From: Methanosarcinales archaeon
GTDB lineage: Archaea > Halobacteriota > Syntropharchaeia > Alkanophagales > Methanospirareceae
Direction: 5' to 3'
Assembly (NCBI GenBank): GCA_030665925.1
Contig: DAOUYX010000075.1
Location: 1 to 7,263 of the forward strand
DNA: 7,263 bases
Shown: positions 1-5,944 of the stretch, in pieces
Layout of the letters: each line of letters starts with the position of its first letter
How positions within the stretch are numbered: position 1 is the first letter of the stretch
The notes under the pieces: model-generated
The model's input: only the letters and a program-made list of their open reading frames with translations
The model's database searches: none
What the model was told of the DNA's origin: nothing
Position numbers and translations under genes: made by a program

Positions 1-147
1 AGGAGGAGAATGCATTTCAGACGTAATGATAACGTGATAGCTTTATCCAGAAGAGGAATTAGGATGAAGAATCCACATTTAAACCGTGGAATCTGGTCAT
101 AAATCATGGTCCTGTATCTTGCATCATGCATCTTCATATGCCCATGC
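1..147. other. Gene-poor left edge with one tiny plus-strand open frame
   Basis: This stretch lies downstream of the AOR-family gene. The window opens with AGGAGG, followed after three bases by ATG at 10-12. That start opens a 30-codon plus-strand frame ending in TAA at 100-102. The peptide is basic, has no recognisable motif, and the Shine-Dalgarno spacing is short, so I do not call it a gene. A weak inverted repeat, TCCAC at 72-76 and GTGGA at 86-90 with a 9-base loop, could sit in the 3' end of the AOR transcript. It lacks a following T-run on the minus strand, so it is not a convincing terminator. Nothing else is supported here. Confidence 0.35.
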
Positions 148-1911
148 TTATCCGCTTCCAATTTTATCCTTGTAGAGTGCAATAGCTTTTCTGAGCTCCT
201 CTTCCTTTAAGAATCCATGCGGAGTGGGCACCTCAAAGATCCGCTTCGGTATGCGAAGTTTGGAGAGGTTAAAACCTTCTCTGAACTTGAAGTCCATCTT
301 AGCACGATGAATAACTCTGCCAAGGTCTTCTAACTTCTCCTCAGTCCAGTTTTCGATTCCTAACGCATCCAACGCCTTTGTTATTACCTCCGGCGTGTAA
401 ACTTTCCGTGCAAAGAAGCACACCACAAGGCTTGACAGTATTTGTCGCCATTCTTCTTCCTTTAATAACTTTTCCACAACTTCTTCAATGCTGAATTCTT
501 TACCTATTAACTTCTGGTCGAGATCGTATCCCGCGGAATCCAGATGACTGTGCCGTGCACCCGTAAGATTATTGACGTAGCACGCAATGCCCGTATGGTA
601 CTCCGGCATCTCGTTTCCTCCAAATGCGAGTGCGTAATCCTGCCCACCGTAAACACTCGATGCACGCTCAACGCCCTGAGCCAGATTTTGATAAAATTCG
701 TTTGGCATATCCACGATTTTATCTATCGCCTTGGAATAGACCTGAACATCACCCCACGTGAACTCAAGACCGTCGGTATGCTCTTTTGTTATCAGCCCTT
801 TCTCGTACGCTTCCGTCGCCCATGCTAAGGTAACGCCGGTGCTTATTGCATCCATGCCAACCCGGTCAACAGCGTCAATCAACCGCAGATAGTCCTCCGC
901 TTTCGTCATCCCGAGCATAAAACCAAGTGCGTAAATCGTCTCGTTGTCGTAAGGCATGGTAGTGGTCTTGAAATAATAACCAGGCTCGTAGAGTTCTCTG
1001 AGCGATGCTAAATGTACGCAGCCTACGGGACAGTGAGCGCACGAAATTCGCCTCGATAGATACCTCTCGGCAATGGACTCACCCGAAAACTCTCGCGCTA
1101 TCTTCTCCGGCGCACGTGCGGACTGTAAATTCTTATACGCCATACCCCCGATTTTGTTCAAATCATAAATCTTCCCCGAAGTGCCCAAATCATGATATTT
1201 CTCCATTGCATCTGTTTTGACCACTACTTCCTGTATCTCGTCATAAATCTTCTTGTAGTCCTTTCTTTTATCCTTTGGTATCTCTACGCTCTTATCTGCT
1301 GATATAACCAGAGCTTTTAGCTTCTTCGAGCCCATCACGGCACCCAGACCGAGCCGTCCGAAATGACGATATGTTTCTGTCACTGCGCAGGCATATCTCA
1401 CCATCTTCCCGCCCGCAGTGCCCGTGCGTATAATGGTCCTTACTCCTGCACCCGTCTCCACTTCTCTTAAAACTCTGCCTACTGTTACCGCTTCCATACC
1501 CCAGATAGAAGAAGCATCTTTGAACTTTACATCATCGCCATGTATTGCCAGGTATACGGGGATGTCACTTGAACCTTTGACGACTATTGCTCCGTAACCC
1601 GCAAGTTTAATTGCCATCGCACTCCTTCCACCGCAGTGGCTTTCACCAAGATTACCGGTTAACGGTGATTTGAACATCGCCACGGTCTTCGAAGCTGACG
1701 GGTACAGGGCGGATAGGGGGCCGACAGCGAGAATGAGCGGGTTTGACGCACTTAACGGGTCTGCACCCTTAGGACATTCTTCATCCAAGAGCTTTATCGC
1801 AACACCCGAACCACCCAGATACGCATCAAACAAATCCGCTCTTTCCTCTGTTCTGACGTCTTTCTTCGTTAAGTCTATGTACAGAACCCTATTCATATCG
1901 TTTGCTTTCAT
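148..1911 (-). CDS. Aldehyde:ferredoxin oxidoreductase family protein, catalytic (tungsten/molybdenum) subunit
   Basis: This 587-residue protein belongs to the AOR family of tungsten-bis-pyranopterin enzymes, which oxidise aldehydes (or reduce acids) with ferredoxin-level electrons, normally in the cytoplasm. The N-terminus has the family's start (MNRVLYIDLT, residues 6-15), then GPLSALYPSASKT (64-76) and the cofactor-domain stretch SPLTGNLGESHCGGR (82-96). The [4Fe-4S] ligands are visible as C-x2-C-x3-C at C291, C294 and C298, with the distant fourth cysteine at C498 (LVVCFF). This matches the ligand spacing of Pyrococcus AOR (288, 291, 295, 494). Length is close to the usual 600 or so, so the gene looks intact. 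The start at 1911 is supported by GAGG nine bases upstream (1921-1924). The gene lies 17 bases after the polyferredoxin gene, so the two probably form a heteromer like AorAB or WOR5. The aldehyde substrate and the choice of W or Mo cannot be read from sequence. Confidence 0.95.
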   Translation of the reverse strand: MKANDMNRVLYIDLTKKDVRTEERADLFDAYLGGSGVAIKLLDEECPKGADPLSASNPLILAVGPLSALYPSASKTVAMFKSPLTGNLGESHCGGRSAMAIKLAGYGAIVVKGSSDIPVYLAIHGDDVKFKDASSIWGMEAVTVGRVLREVETGAGVRTIIRTGTAGGKMVRYACAVTETYRHFGRLGLGAVMGSKKLKALVISADKSVEIPKDKRKDYKKIYDEIQEVVVKTDAMEKYHDLGTSGKIYDLNKIGGMAYKNLQSARAPEKIAREFSGESIAERYLSRRISCAHCPVGCVHLASLRELYEPGYYFKTTTMPYDNETIYALGFMLGMTKAEDYLRLIDAVDRVGMDAISTGVTLAWATEAYEKGLITKEHTDGLEFTWGDVQVYSKAIDKIVDMPNEFYQNLAQGVERASSVYGGQDYALAFGGNEMPEYHTGIACYVNNLTGARHSHLDSAGYDLDQKLIGKEFSIEEVVEKLLKEEEWRQILSSLVVCFFARKVYTPEVITKALDALGIENWTEEKLEDLGRVIHRAKMDFKFREGFNLSKLRIPKRIFEVPTPHGFLKEEELRKAIALYKDKIGSG

Positions 1912-1928
1912 TTTCTCATTCCTCTACT

Positions 1929-2342
1929 CTAAGCACCCGCCTTAAGCTCAACCAGACCAATTACATCATGCACGCAATAATCCGCACAGTTCCCACAATA
2001 GTTACACACAATGGGCTTGTTCCGCTCGTTATCCCAGAAAATAGCACCCATGATGCACGCTTGCGCACAAAAACCACAGCCAATGCAGGTATCTTCATTC
2101 AAGATCACGCCTCCGCCTTTTCTCTCCTTTAGCGCTTCTGTGGGACAGACCTTCGCACATGGAGGGTTCTCACATGCCCGACAGACAACAATCACAAACC
2201 CCCGTTCTATGCCACCGGCAGACCTCACTCTTATCGCCGATTTGTCAAAACCACCTCTGCCTACCCGCCTCGAACAGGCAAACATACATTCCATGCACCC
2301 AATGCATTTGTTCTCATCAAGTGCCGCCAATCTTTTAACCAT
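1929..2342 (-). CDS. Four-cluster [4Fe-4S] ferredoxin-type electron-transfer subunit of the AOR-family enzyme
   Basis: This 137-residue iron-sulfur protein has sixteen cysteines in four groups: C13/16/19/23 (CIGCMECMFAC), C54/57/62/66 (CRACENPPCAKVCP), C86/89/92/96 (CIGCGFCAQAC) and C113/116/119/123 (CNYCGNCADYC). This is the HycB/DmsB-like arrangement that holds four [4Fe-4S] clusters, as in the small subunits of WOR5 and of Aromatoleum-type AOR (AorA). There is no signal peptide or membrane segment, so it should be cytoplasmic. It sits directly upstream of the AOR catalytic gene (17-base gap, same strand). I infer that it carries electrons from the catalytic subunit's cluster to ferredoxin or another acceptor. 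The start MVKRLAALDE leaves a normal short lead before the first cluster; its Shine-Dalgarno (AAAGGA) is close and weak. The cysteine reading is direct; the physical partnership is inferred from context. Confidence 0.93.
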   Translation of the reverse strand: MVKRLAALDENKCIGCMECMFACSRRVGRGGFDKSAIRVRSAGGIERGFVIVVCRACENPPCAKVCPTEALKERKGGGVILNEDTCIGCGFCAQACIMGAIFWDNERNKPIVCNYCGNCADYCVHDVIGLVELKAGA

Positions 2343-2390
2343 AGTCCTTTCTCTGTTTATACTATCACTAACAAAAAGTTTTATCTCATT

Positions 2391-3167
2391 CTATCTGAAG
2401 AGGTCCTCCTCCTTACTGAATAGAAGTTCTTGTATATCACTTTCGCAACGCTCCAACTTTAACCCACGGACAATCGCTATTGGTACGCCCTCTCTGAATT
2501 CGCCCATCACGAGATTCACCGCCGCGCATATCTCATCTGCAATCGCTTCTTTTGTTATCTGCGCGATCTTGCCGAATCGGTCCTCCTCTCCTCGCCTGTC
2601 CACCAGAGCGGGAATGCCGGAGACACCTATGCAGATTCCCATAACGCCGTCACGAAATGCTCTGCCGAACGAATCGGAGATTAATACGGAAATTGCTTTA
2701 CCGCTTCGCTCTTCTATTTCCCTCTTAAGCAGCCGAGCGCTTTTCTGTGGGTCTTTTGGCAGTAACACCGCTCTTCCTTCCTCAACGTTAGATTCGTCCA
2801 CGCCCGCGTTTGCACATACAAAACCATGCTTTGTTTCCACGATAACGTGATTTTTCATCAGTCTCACGACTGCCTTTGCTTCGTCGAGTACGAGTTGGAC
2901 GATTCTTGGATCCTTTTCCGTTTCTTTCGCTATCCTTTCAGCTTCACCGCTCACACGCACACCGGAAAGGTCAACGACTCTGTCTTCGCTCTTTGCTATT
3001 ACTTTAGATGTGAAGACGATTGCATCGCCGTCTTCTAATTTCAATTTTTTCGCTTCCACGGCTTCAAGAAACAAGCGTGTTAAATCATTGCCTTCTCTGA
3101 TCTCGGGAAGCCCGTCTATACCTATTATTTCCAGGCGGTTCGAGGGTGCAAACTTTCTACTTCTCAT
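2391..3167 (-). CDS. cofE: Coenzyme F420-0:L-glutamate ligase
   Basis: CofE adds L-glutamate residues to F420-0 in a GTP-dependent reaction, giving F420 with a gamma-glutamyl tail; it is cytoplasmic. The 258 residues match the stand-alone archaeal enzyme in length. They lack the C-terminal nitroreductase-like domain found in actinobacterial FbiB. Family landmarks are GIDGLPEIREGNDL (16-29), the AIVFTSKVIAKSE stretch (49-61), GFVCANAGVDESNV (115-128), LLPKDPQKSA (135-144) and SDSFGRAFRDGVMGICIG (164-181). The last corresponds to the usual TDTFGRPWR motif, with T to S, P to A and W to F changes. The conserved SGIPALVDRRGEEDRFGK block follows (183-200). Start ATG at 3165-3167 has only a weak purine-rich leader. 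The gene is divergent from the Trm112-like gene and 48 bases ahead of the ferredoxin gene, possibly sharing its transcript. A T5 run just after the stop makes that read-through uncertain. Confidence 0.95.
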   Translation of the reverse strand: MRSRKFAPSNRLEIIGIDGLPEIREGNDLTRLFLEAVEAKKLKLEDGDAIVFTSKVIAKSEDRVVDLSGVRVSGEAERIAKETEKDPRIVQLVLDEAKAVVRLMKNHVIVETKHGFVCANAGVDESNVEEGRAVLLPKDPQKSARLLKREIEERSGKAISVLISDSFGRAFRDGVMGICIGVSGIPALVDRRGEEDRFGKIAQITKEAIADEICAAVNLVMGEFREGVPIAIVRGLKLERCESDIQELLFSKEEDLFR

Positions 3168-3257
3168 CTTCTTTCTCTCTCATCCTTAGCTTAGCAACGA
3201 ACGTTACATTTAACTTTAACCATTCCTTAAAAAATAGTGGGATACATAAGATACGTG
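3168..3257. promoter_or_regulatory. Divergent promoter region between cofE and the Trm112-like gene
   Basis: This AT-rich spacer must hold promoters for both flanking transcripts. On the plus strand, TTAAAAAATA (3227-3236) resembles an archaeal TATA box. Its centre lies about 27 bases before the ATG at 3258, the spacing expected for a leaderless transcript beginning at or next to that codon. On the minus strand, a TTAAATG-like element around 3200-3210 would place the cofE transcription start near 3180, leaving a leader of about a dozen bases. Both calls rest on pattern and spacing only. Confidence 0.45.
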
Positions 3258-3455
3258 ATGAATAAAGAGTTGTTGGATATACTCGCCTGTCCAGTGTGCA
3301 AGGGCGATTTGGAATTGAATATAGAAGAGGAGGACGAAAAGGGTGAGATTGTGACCGGGAGTTTATATTGCCGGAAATGCGACCAGCGTTATCCTATTGC
3401 AGAGGGCATTCCCAATCTCTTGCCGCCAGAGCTTAGCAAAGCGGACTCTGAGTAA
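3258..3455 (+). CDS. Trm112-like small zinc-binding protein (methyltransferase activator family)
   Basis: This 65-residue protein belongs to the Trm112/YcaR-like (UPF0434) family. In archaea and eukaryotes Trm112 is a partner subunit that stabilises and activates several RNA and protein methyltransferases. Visible features are the N-terminal MNKELLDILACPVCKGDLEL, a second cysteine pair (CRKC) and the signature YPIAEGIPNLLP near the end. The two CxxC pairs should bind one zinc ion. The frame can be extended to a GTG at 3237, but family members start as MNKELLDILACP. The TATA-like element at 3227-3236 also overlaps that extension, so I chose ATG 3258 (GTG 3255 is possible). No good Shine-Dalgarno is present, consistent with a leaderless message. 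It is divergent from cofE and 65 bases ahead of the next plus-strand gene. Which methyltransferases it serves cannot be told from here. Confidence 0.85.
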   Translation: MNKELLDILACPVCKGDLELNIEEEDEKGEIVTGSLYCRKCDQRYPIAEGIPNLLPPELSKADSE

Positions 3456-3520
3456 ATTTGCACTTTACCGTTTCCATTAATTAGCGTCTTCGGGCGGGCG
3501 ATTAGATTAGAGAAAAGAAG

Positions 3521-4144
3521 ATGGAGAGGATACAGCAGCGGATACACCTGAGTAGAAAGGGTTTGAATTCGATAGAATTTGGGCATGAAGTACTGAAGAT
3601 TCCGCTGAGAGCGGGGGAGGAGACGAGCTTTGAGCTACTTGTAATTAACCACGGAGAGCCGACACATGTGCATTTCTCGCTTAGCAAGGCGATAAGGGAC
3701 AAGTTGATGCTAATGCAGGATAAGGTGTATGTAATAGACGAGGAGAAGATAGCTGCAATTGTAAGACTACCTAAGAGCTATGCGGGAGCGGTAGACGAGT
3801 CAGGCAGGGGCGAGATATTCGTCAGCACCGGATACGGAGCGACAAAGCGGAGTTTTGCCGTGGAAATAGTGGAGGTAAAAGGAAAAGAGAAGGAAAAGGG
3901 AGAAGAGAGGGTCGGAGAAGAGAGGGAATTGGAAGCTGTAACGAGAAAGGAAAAGAAGGGATTGGAGATTTCAGCAGAGGAAAGGGCGCTCTTATCGCGA
4001 TTGGCAGTATCAGCATGCGCTGCGATTCTCTTTGCTGTTTTCGTCTTGATTATGGGTATCTTTAGAGAGTCGCCCGGTTATTTGTTTGTCAGTGCTTTAA
4101 TCGCCGCATTGCTGTTCATTTTTGTCGTTATTTACAATTTCTAA
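3521..4144 (+). CDS. Archaeal protein with N-terminal beta-rich domain and two C-terminal transmembrane helices (resembles DUF7524)
   Basis: This 207-residue protein has no known function. Its N-terminal part (about 7-117) alternates short hydrophobic strands and contains the pattern IHLSRKGLNSIEF (8-20), LLVINHGEPTHVHFSL (39-54) and GEIFVSTGYGA (97-107). This looks like an Ig-like/beta-sandwich fold and recalls the haloarchaeal and methanogen DUF7524 proteins (from memory, not searched). A very charged Lys/Glu linker (118-156) follows, then two hydrophobic helices at about 161-180 and 187-205, with the chain ending two residues after the second. There is no signal peptide, so the topology suggests a hairpin anchor holding the beta domain and linker on one face of the membrane, probably cytoplasmic. 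It lies between the Trm112-like gene and pyrG. A T-tract after its stop suggests that pyrG is transcribed separately. The start ATG 3521 follows a purine-rich but weak ribosome site. Confidence 0.75.
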   Translation: MERIQQRIHLSRKGLNSIEFGHEVLKIPLRAGEETSFELLVINHGEPTHVHFSLSKAIRDKLMLMQDKVYVIDEEKIAAIVRLPKSYAGAVDESGRGEIFVSTGYGATKRSFAVEIVEVKGKEKEKGEERVGEERELEAVTRKEKKGLEISAEERALLSRLAVSACAAILFAVFVLIMGIFRESPGYLFVSALIAALLFIFVVIYNF

Positions 4145-4160
4145 CTTATAGATCCTTACC

Positions 4161-4210
4161 TTGAAAAGAAAAGTTTGATCAGCATTTTTTTGGAAAAGAA
4201 AGTTCGATCA
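4161..4210 (+). repeat. 21-base imperfect direct repeat upstream of the pyrG promoter
   Basis: Copy one is 4161-4181 and copy two is 4190-4210. Aligned without gaps they agree at 17 of 21 positions, sharing a TTG start, an A-rich middle and the end GTT(T/C)GATCA. The starts are 29 bases apart, a little under three helical turns, and copy two ends about eight bases before the TATA-like element. That placement suits a tandem binding site for a regulator of pyrG, but no regulator is identified. The T-tract at 4185-4191 lies mainly between the copies, so a chance origin in AT-rich DNA is possible. Confidence 0.5.
4185..4191 (+). terminator. T-tract terminator candidate after the two-transmembrane gene
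   Basis: A run of seven T residues lies 41 bases past the stop codon of the upstream gene. Archaeal RNA polymerase terminates at U-rich tracts without needing a hairpin, so this is a plausible 3' end for the Trm112-like/two-transmembrane transcript. A second T6 run (4222-4227) lies within the TATA-like element of pyrG. The call rests on sequence pattern only. Confidence 0.45.
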
Positions 4211-4217
4211 AAGAGAC

Positions 4218-4273
4218 TTATATTTTTTATTTGTACTAATTACCAAAAGAAGAACTGAGATAAAGGGCTGAGG
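4218..4273 (+). promoter_or_regulatory. Putative pyrG promoter and leader
   Basis: TTATATTTTTTAT (4218-4230) is the best TATA-like element before pyrG. A start site about 25 bases downstream of it would fall near 4250 and give a leader of roughly 24 bases. The leader carries AAAGGG (4262-4267), six bases before the ATG, which can serve as a weak ribosome site. GAGG immediately abuts the ATG and is too close to act as one. No hairpin or riboswitch-like structure fits in so short a leader. Confidence 0.5.
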
Positions 4274-5869
4274 ATGAAATATATAGTCGTGACCGGGGGC
4301 GTGATGAGCGGGCTTGGGAAAGGTATCACCATGGCATCCATCGGTAGAATATTGAAGAACAGAGGCTACAACATCGTGCCAATAAAAATTGACCCTTACA
4401 TAAACATAGATGCTGGAACGATGAATCCGTTTCAGCATGGTGAGGTGTATGTTTTAGGTGATGGCGCGGAGGTTGATCTGGATTTGGGTCATTATGAACG
4501 GTTCATGGATGTAGAGCTGGGCAGGGAGCATAATATAACTACGGGCATTATTTATTCTGCAGTGATAGAGCGGGAACGGAAAGGGGATTATCTGGGACAG
4601 ACGGTACAGATAATTCCGCATGTGACGAATGAGATAAAGGCACGGATAAGGAGTGTTGCGGAGAAGAGCGGTGCGGATGTCTGCTTAGTGGAAATAGGCG
4701 GCACGGTCGGCGATATTGAGAGCATGCCGTTCTTGGAAGCGGTCAGGCAGATGCAGGGCGAGGAGGATGAAAATGATTTTCTGTTCGTGCACGTAACGTT
4801 AGTGCCTTTTACGCTCTTGCGCGAGCCAAAGACGAAGCCGACACAGCATTCGGTGAAAGCACTCCGTGAATTAGGGCTGCAGCCGGATATTATTGTATGC
4901 CGCTGTGAAAGAGCGCTCAAAGAGGATGTAAAGGCGAAAATAGCGATGTTCTGTAACGTGAAGAAGGAAGCGGTGATTAGCGCACCTGATGCGGGTGATA
5001 TTTACGAGGTGCCGCTCTTGCTCGAGCAGGAAGGCATTGCCGGGTACACCATGAGAAAGCTGCAGTTAACGCAGCTAACGGAGGAAGACCACGAATGGGC
5101 GCAGATGGTAGAGAGGAGGAGAAGATCGTCCGAAGGTAAGAAAATAAGCGTAGCACTCGTGGGAAAATATGCAGAATTAGAAGATTCATATTTGAGCATA
5201 AAAGAGGCAATAAAGCATGCTGCTACTGAGTTGGGGTGTAACGTAGAGACGAAATGGATAGAGGCGGAGGATTTAGAAGGTGTTGACGGGTTAGATTCGT
5301 TCTTTGAGGGTGTTCAGGGGATACTCGTCCCGGGTGGTTTTGGCGTGCGAGGTGTGGAAGGGAAAATAAACGCAATCGAATATGCGCGAGAGCATAAGAT
5401 TCCGTTCTTGGGCTTGTGCTTTGGATTCCAGTTAGCGGTAATAGAGGCTGCACGAAACATAGCAGGTCTGAAGGATGCACATAGTTCTGAACTCTGTGAA
5501 ACCCCGCATCCCGTAATAGACCTGTTGGAAGAGCAGCAAGGGGTGGAGGAGAAAGGTGGCACGATGCGGCTGGGCGATTACGAAGTTTTTATAAGAAAGG
5601 ATACGTTAGCAGAGCGGATATTCGGTAAGAACAAGATAGTAGAACGGCATCGGCATAGGTACGAGGTGAATCCAGCATATATAGAACGAATAGAGAGCGA
5701 AGGGGTGATATTCTCGGGTACAGACAGGAGTGGTGTGCGGATGGAGATAGTAGAGATGGAGGAGCATCCATTCTTCTTCGCCACGCAGTTCCATCCGGAA
5801 TTCAAGTCGAGACCGGACAACCCGTCACCACCGTTTAAAGCGTTTGTGGAGGCGTGTTTGCGGGAATGA
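4274..5869 (+). CDS. pyrG: CTP synthase (glutamine-hydrolysing)
   Basis: PyrG makes CTP from UTP, ATP and glutamine, the last step of de novo pyrimidine nucleotide synthesis, in the cytoplasm. The 531 residues are a normal full length (about 530-550). The N-terminal synthetase domain (1 to about 270) shows the P-loop-like GGVMSGLGKGI (8-18), DPYINIDAGTMNPFQHGEV (40-58) and EIGGTVGDIES (140-150). The C-terminal class I glutamine amidotransferase domain starts near 290 (ISVALVGKY). It contains the oxyanion-region PGGFGVRG (353-360), nucleophile C382 in GLCFGFQ (many homologues have GLCLGMQ) and the H507/E509 pair in QFHPEF. The ERHRHRYEVN block (457-466) is also conserved. All catalytic elements are present. 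It is preceded by its own promoter-like region and a direct repeat, and ends 75 bases from the convergent right-hand gene. Sampled GC is clearly higher than in that neighbour. Confidence 0.98.
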   Translation: MKYIVVTGGVMSGLGKGITMASIGRILKNRGYNIVPIKIDPYINIDAGTMNPFQHGEVYVLGDGAEVDLDLGHYERFMDVELGREHNITTGIIYSAVIERERKGDYLGQTVQIIPHVTNEIKARIRSVAEKSGADVCLVEIGGTVGDIESMPFLEAVRQMQGEEDENDFLFVHVTLVPFTLLREPKTKPTQHSVKALRELGLQPDIIVCRCERALKEDVKAKIAMFCNVKKEAVISAPDAGDIYEVPLLLEQEGIAGYTMRKLQLTQLTEEDHEWAQMVERRRRSSEGKKISVALVGKYAELEDSYLSIKEAIKHAATELGCNVETKWIEAEDLEGVDGLDSFFEGVQGILVPGGFGVRGVEGKINAIEYAREHKIPFLGLCFGFQLAVIEAARNIAGLKDAHSSELCETPHPVIDLLEEQQGVEEKGGTMRLGDYEVFIRKDTLAERIFGKNKIVERHRHRYEVNPAYIERIESEGVIFSGTDRSGVRMEIVEMEEHPFFFATQFHPEFKSRPDNPSPPFKAFVEACLRE

Positions 5870-5944
5870 ATGTTTAAGTATGTGGATCTACGAACGTTCT
5901 TTGAAAACGAGAGATGATTAGATCATTAATAGCAATTAATTGGG
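5870..5944. other. Convergent intergenic spacer with short palindromes
   Basis: The 75 bases between the stop codons of pyrG and the minus-strand gene hold several short dyads. They are GAACGTTC (centred near 5897), ATGAT-TAG-ATCAT (5914-5926), and AATTAA paired with TTAATT just across the minus-strand stop (about 5934-5950). These could form small hairpins in either 3' end, but no T-run longer than four follows on either strand. I therefore record them as structure and do not call a terminator. Confidence 0.35.

Noticed and set aside
72..90. Hairpin TCCAC/GTGGA as a terminator for the AOR operon
   Set aside because: The stem has only five pairs with a nine-base loop, and no T-run follows it on the minus strand.
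544..1220. Plus-strand open frames opposite the AOR gene (544-828 and 1005-1220)
   Set aside because: Both are antisense to the conserved AOR coding sequence and show no motif or ribosome site.
2011..2850. Long plus-strand open frame (279 codons) across the ferredoxin and cofE genes
   Set aside because: It is antisense to two clearly recognised genes, and its protein is Ser/Pro/Leu-rich with no motif, as expected for the complement of real coding sequence.
4211..4273. Riboswitch or attenuator controlling pyrG
   Set aside because: The predicted leader is about 24 bases, too short for a structured element, and no alternative hairpins are apparent.
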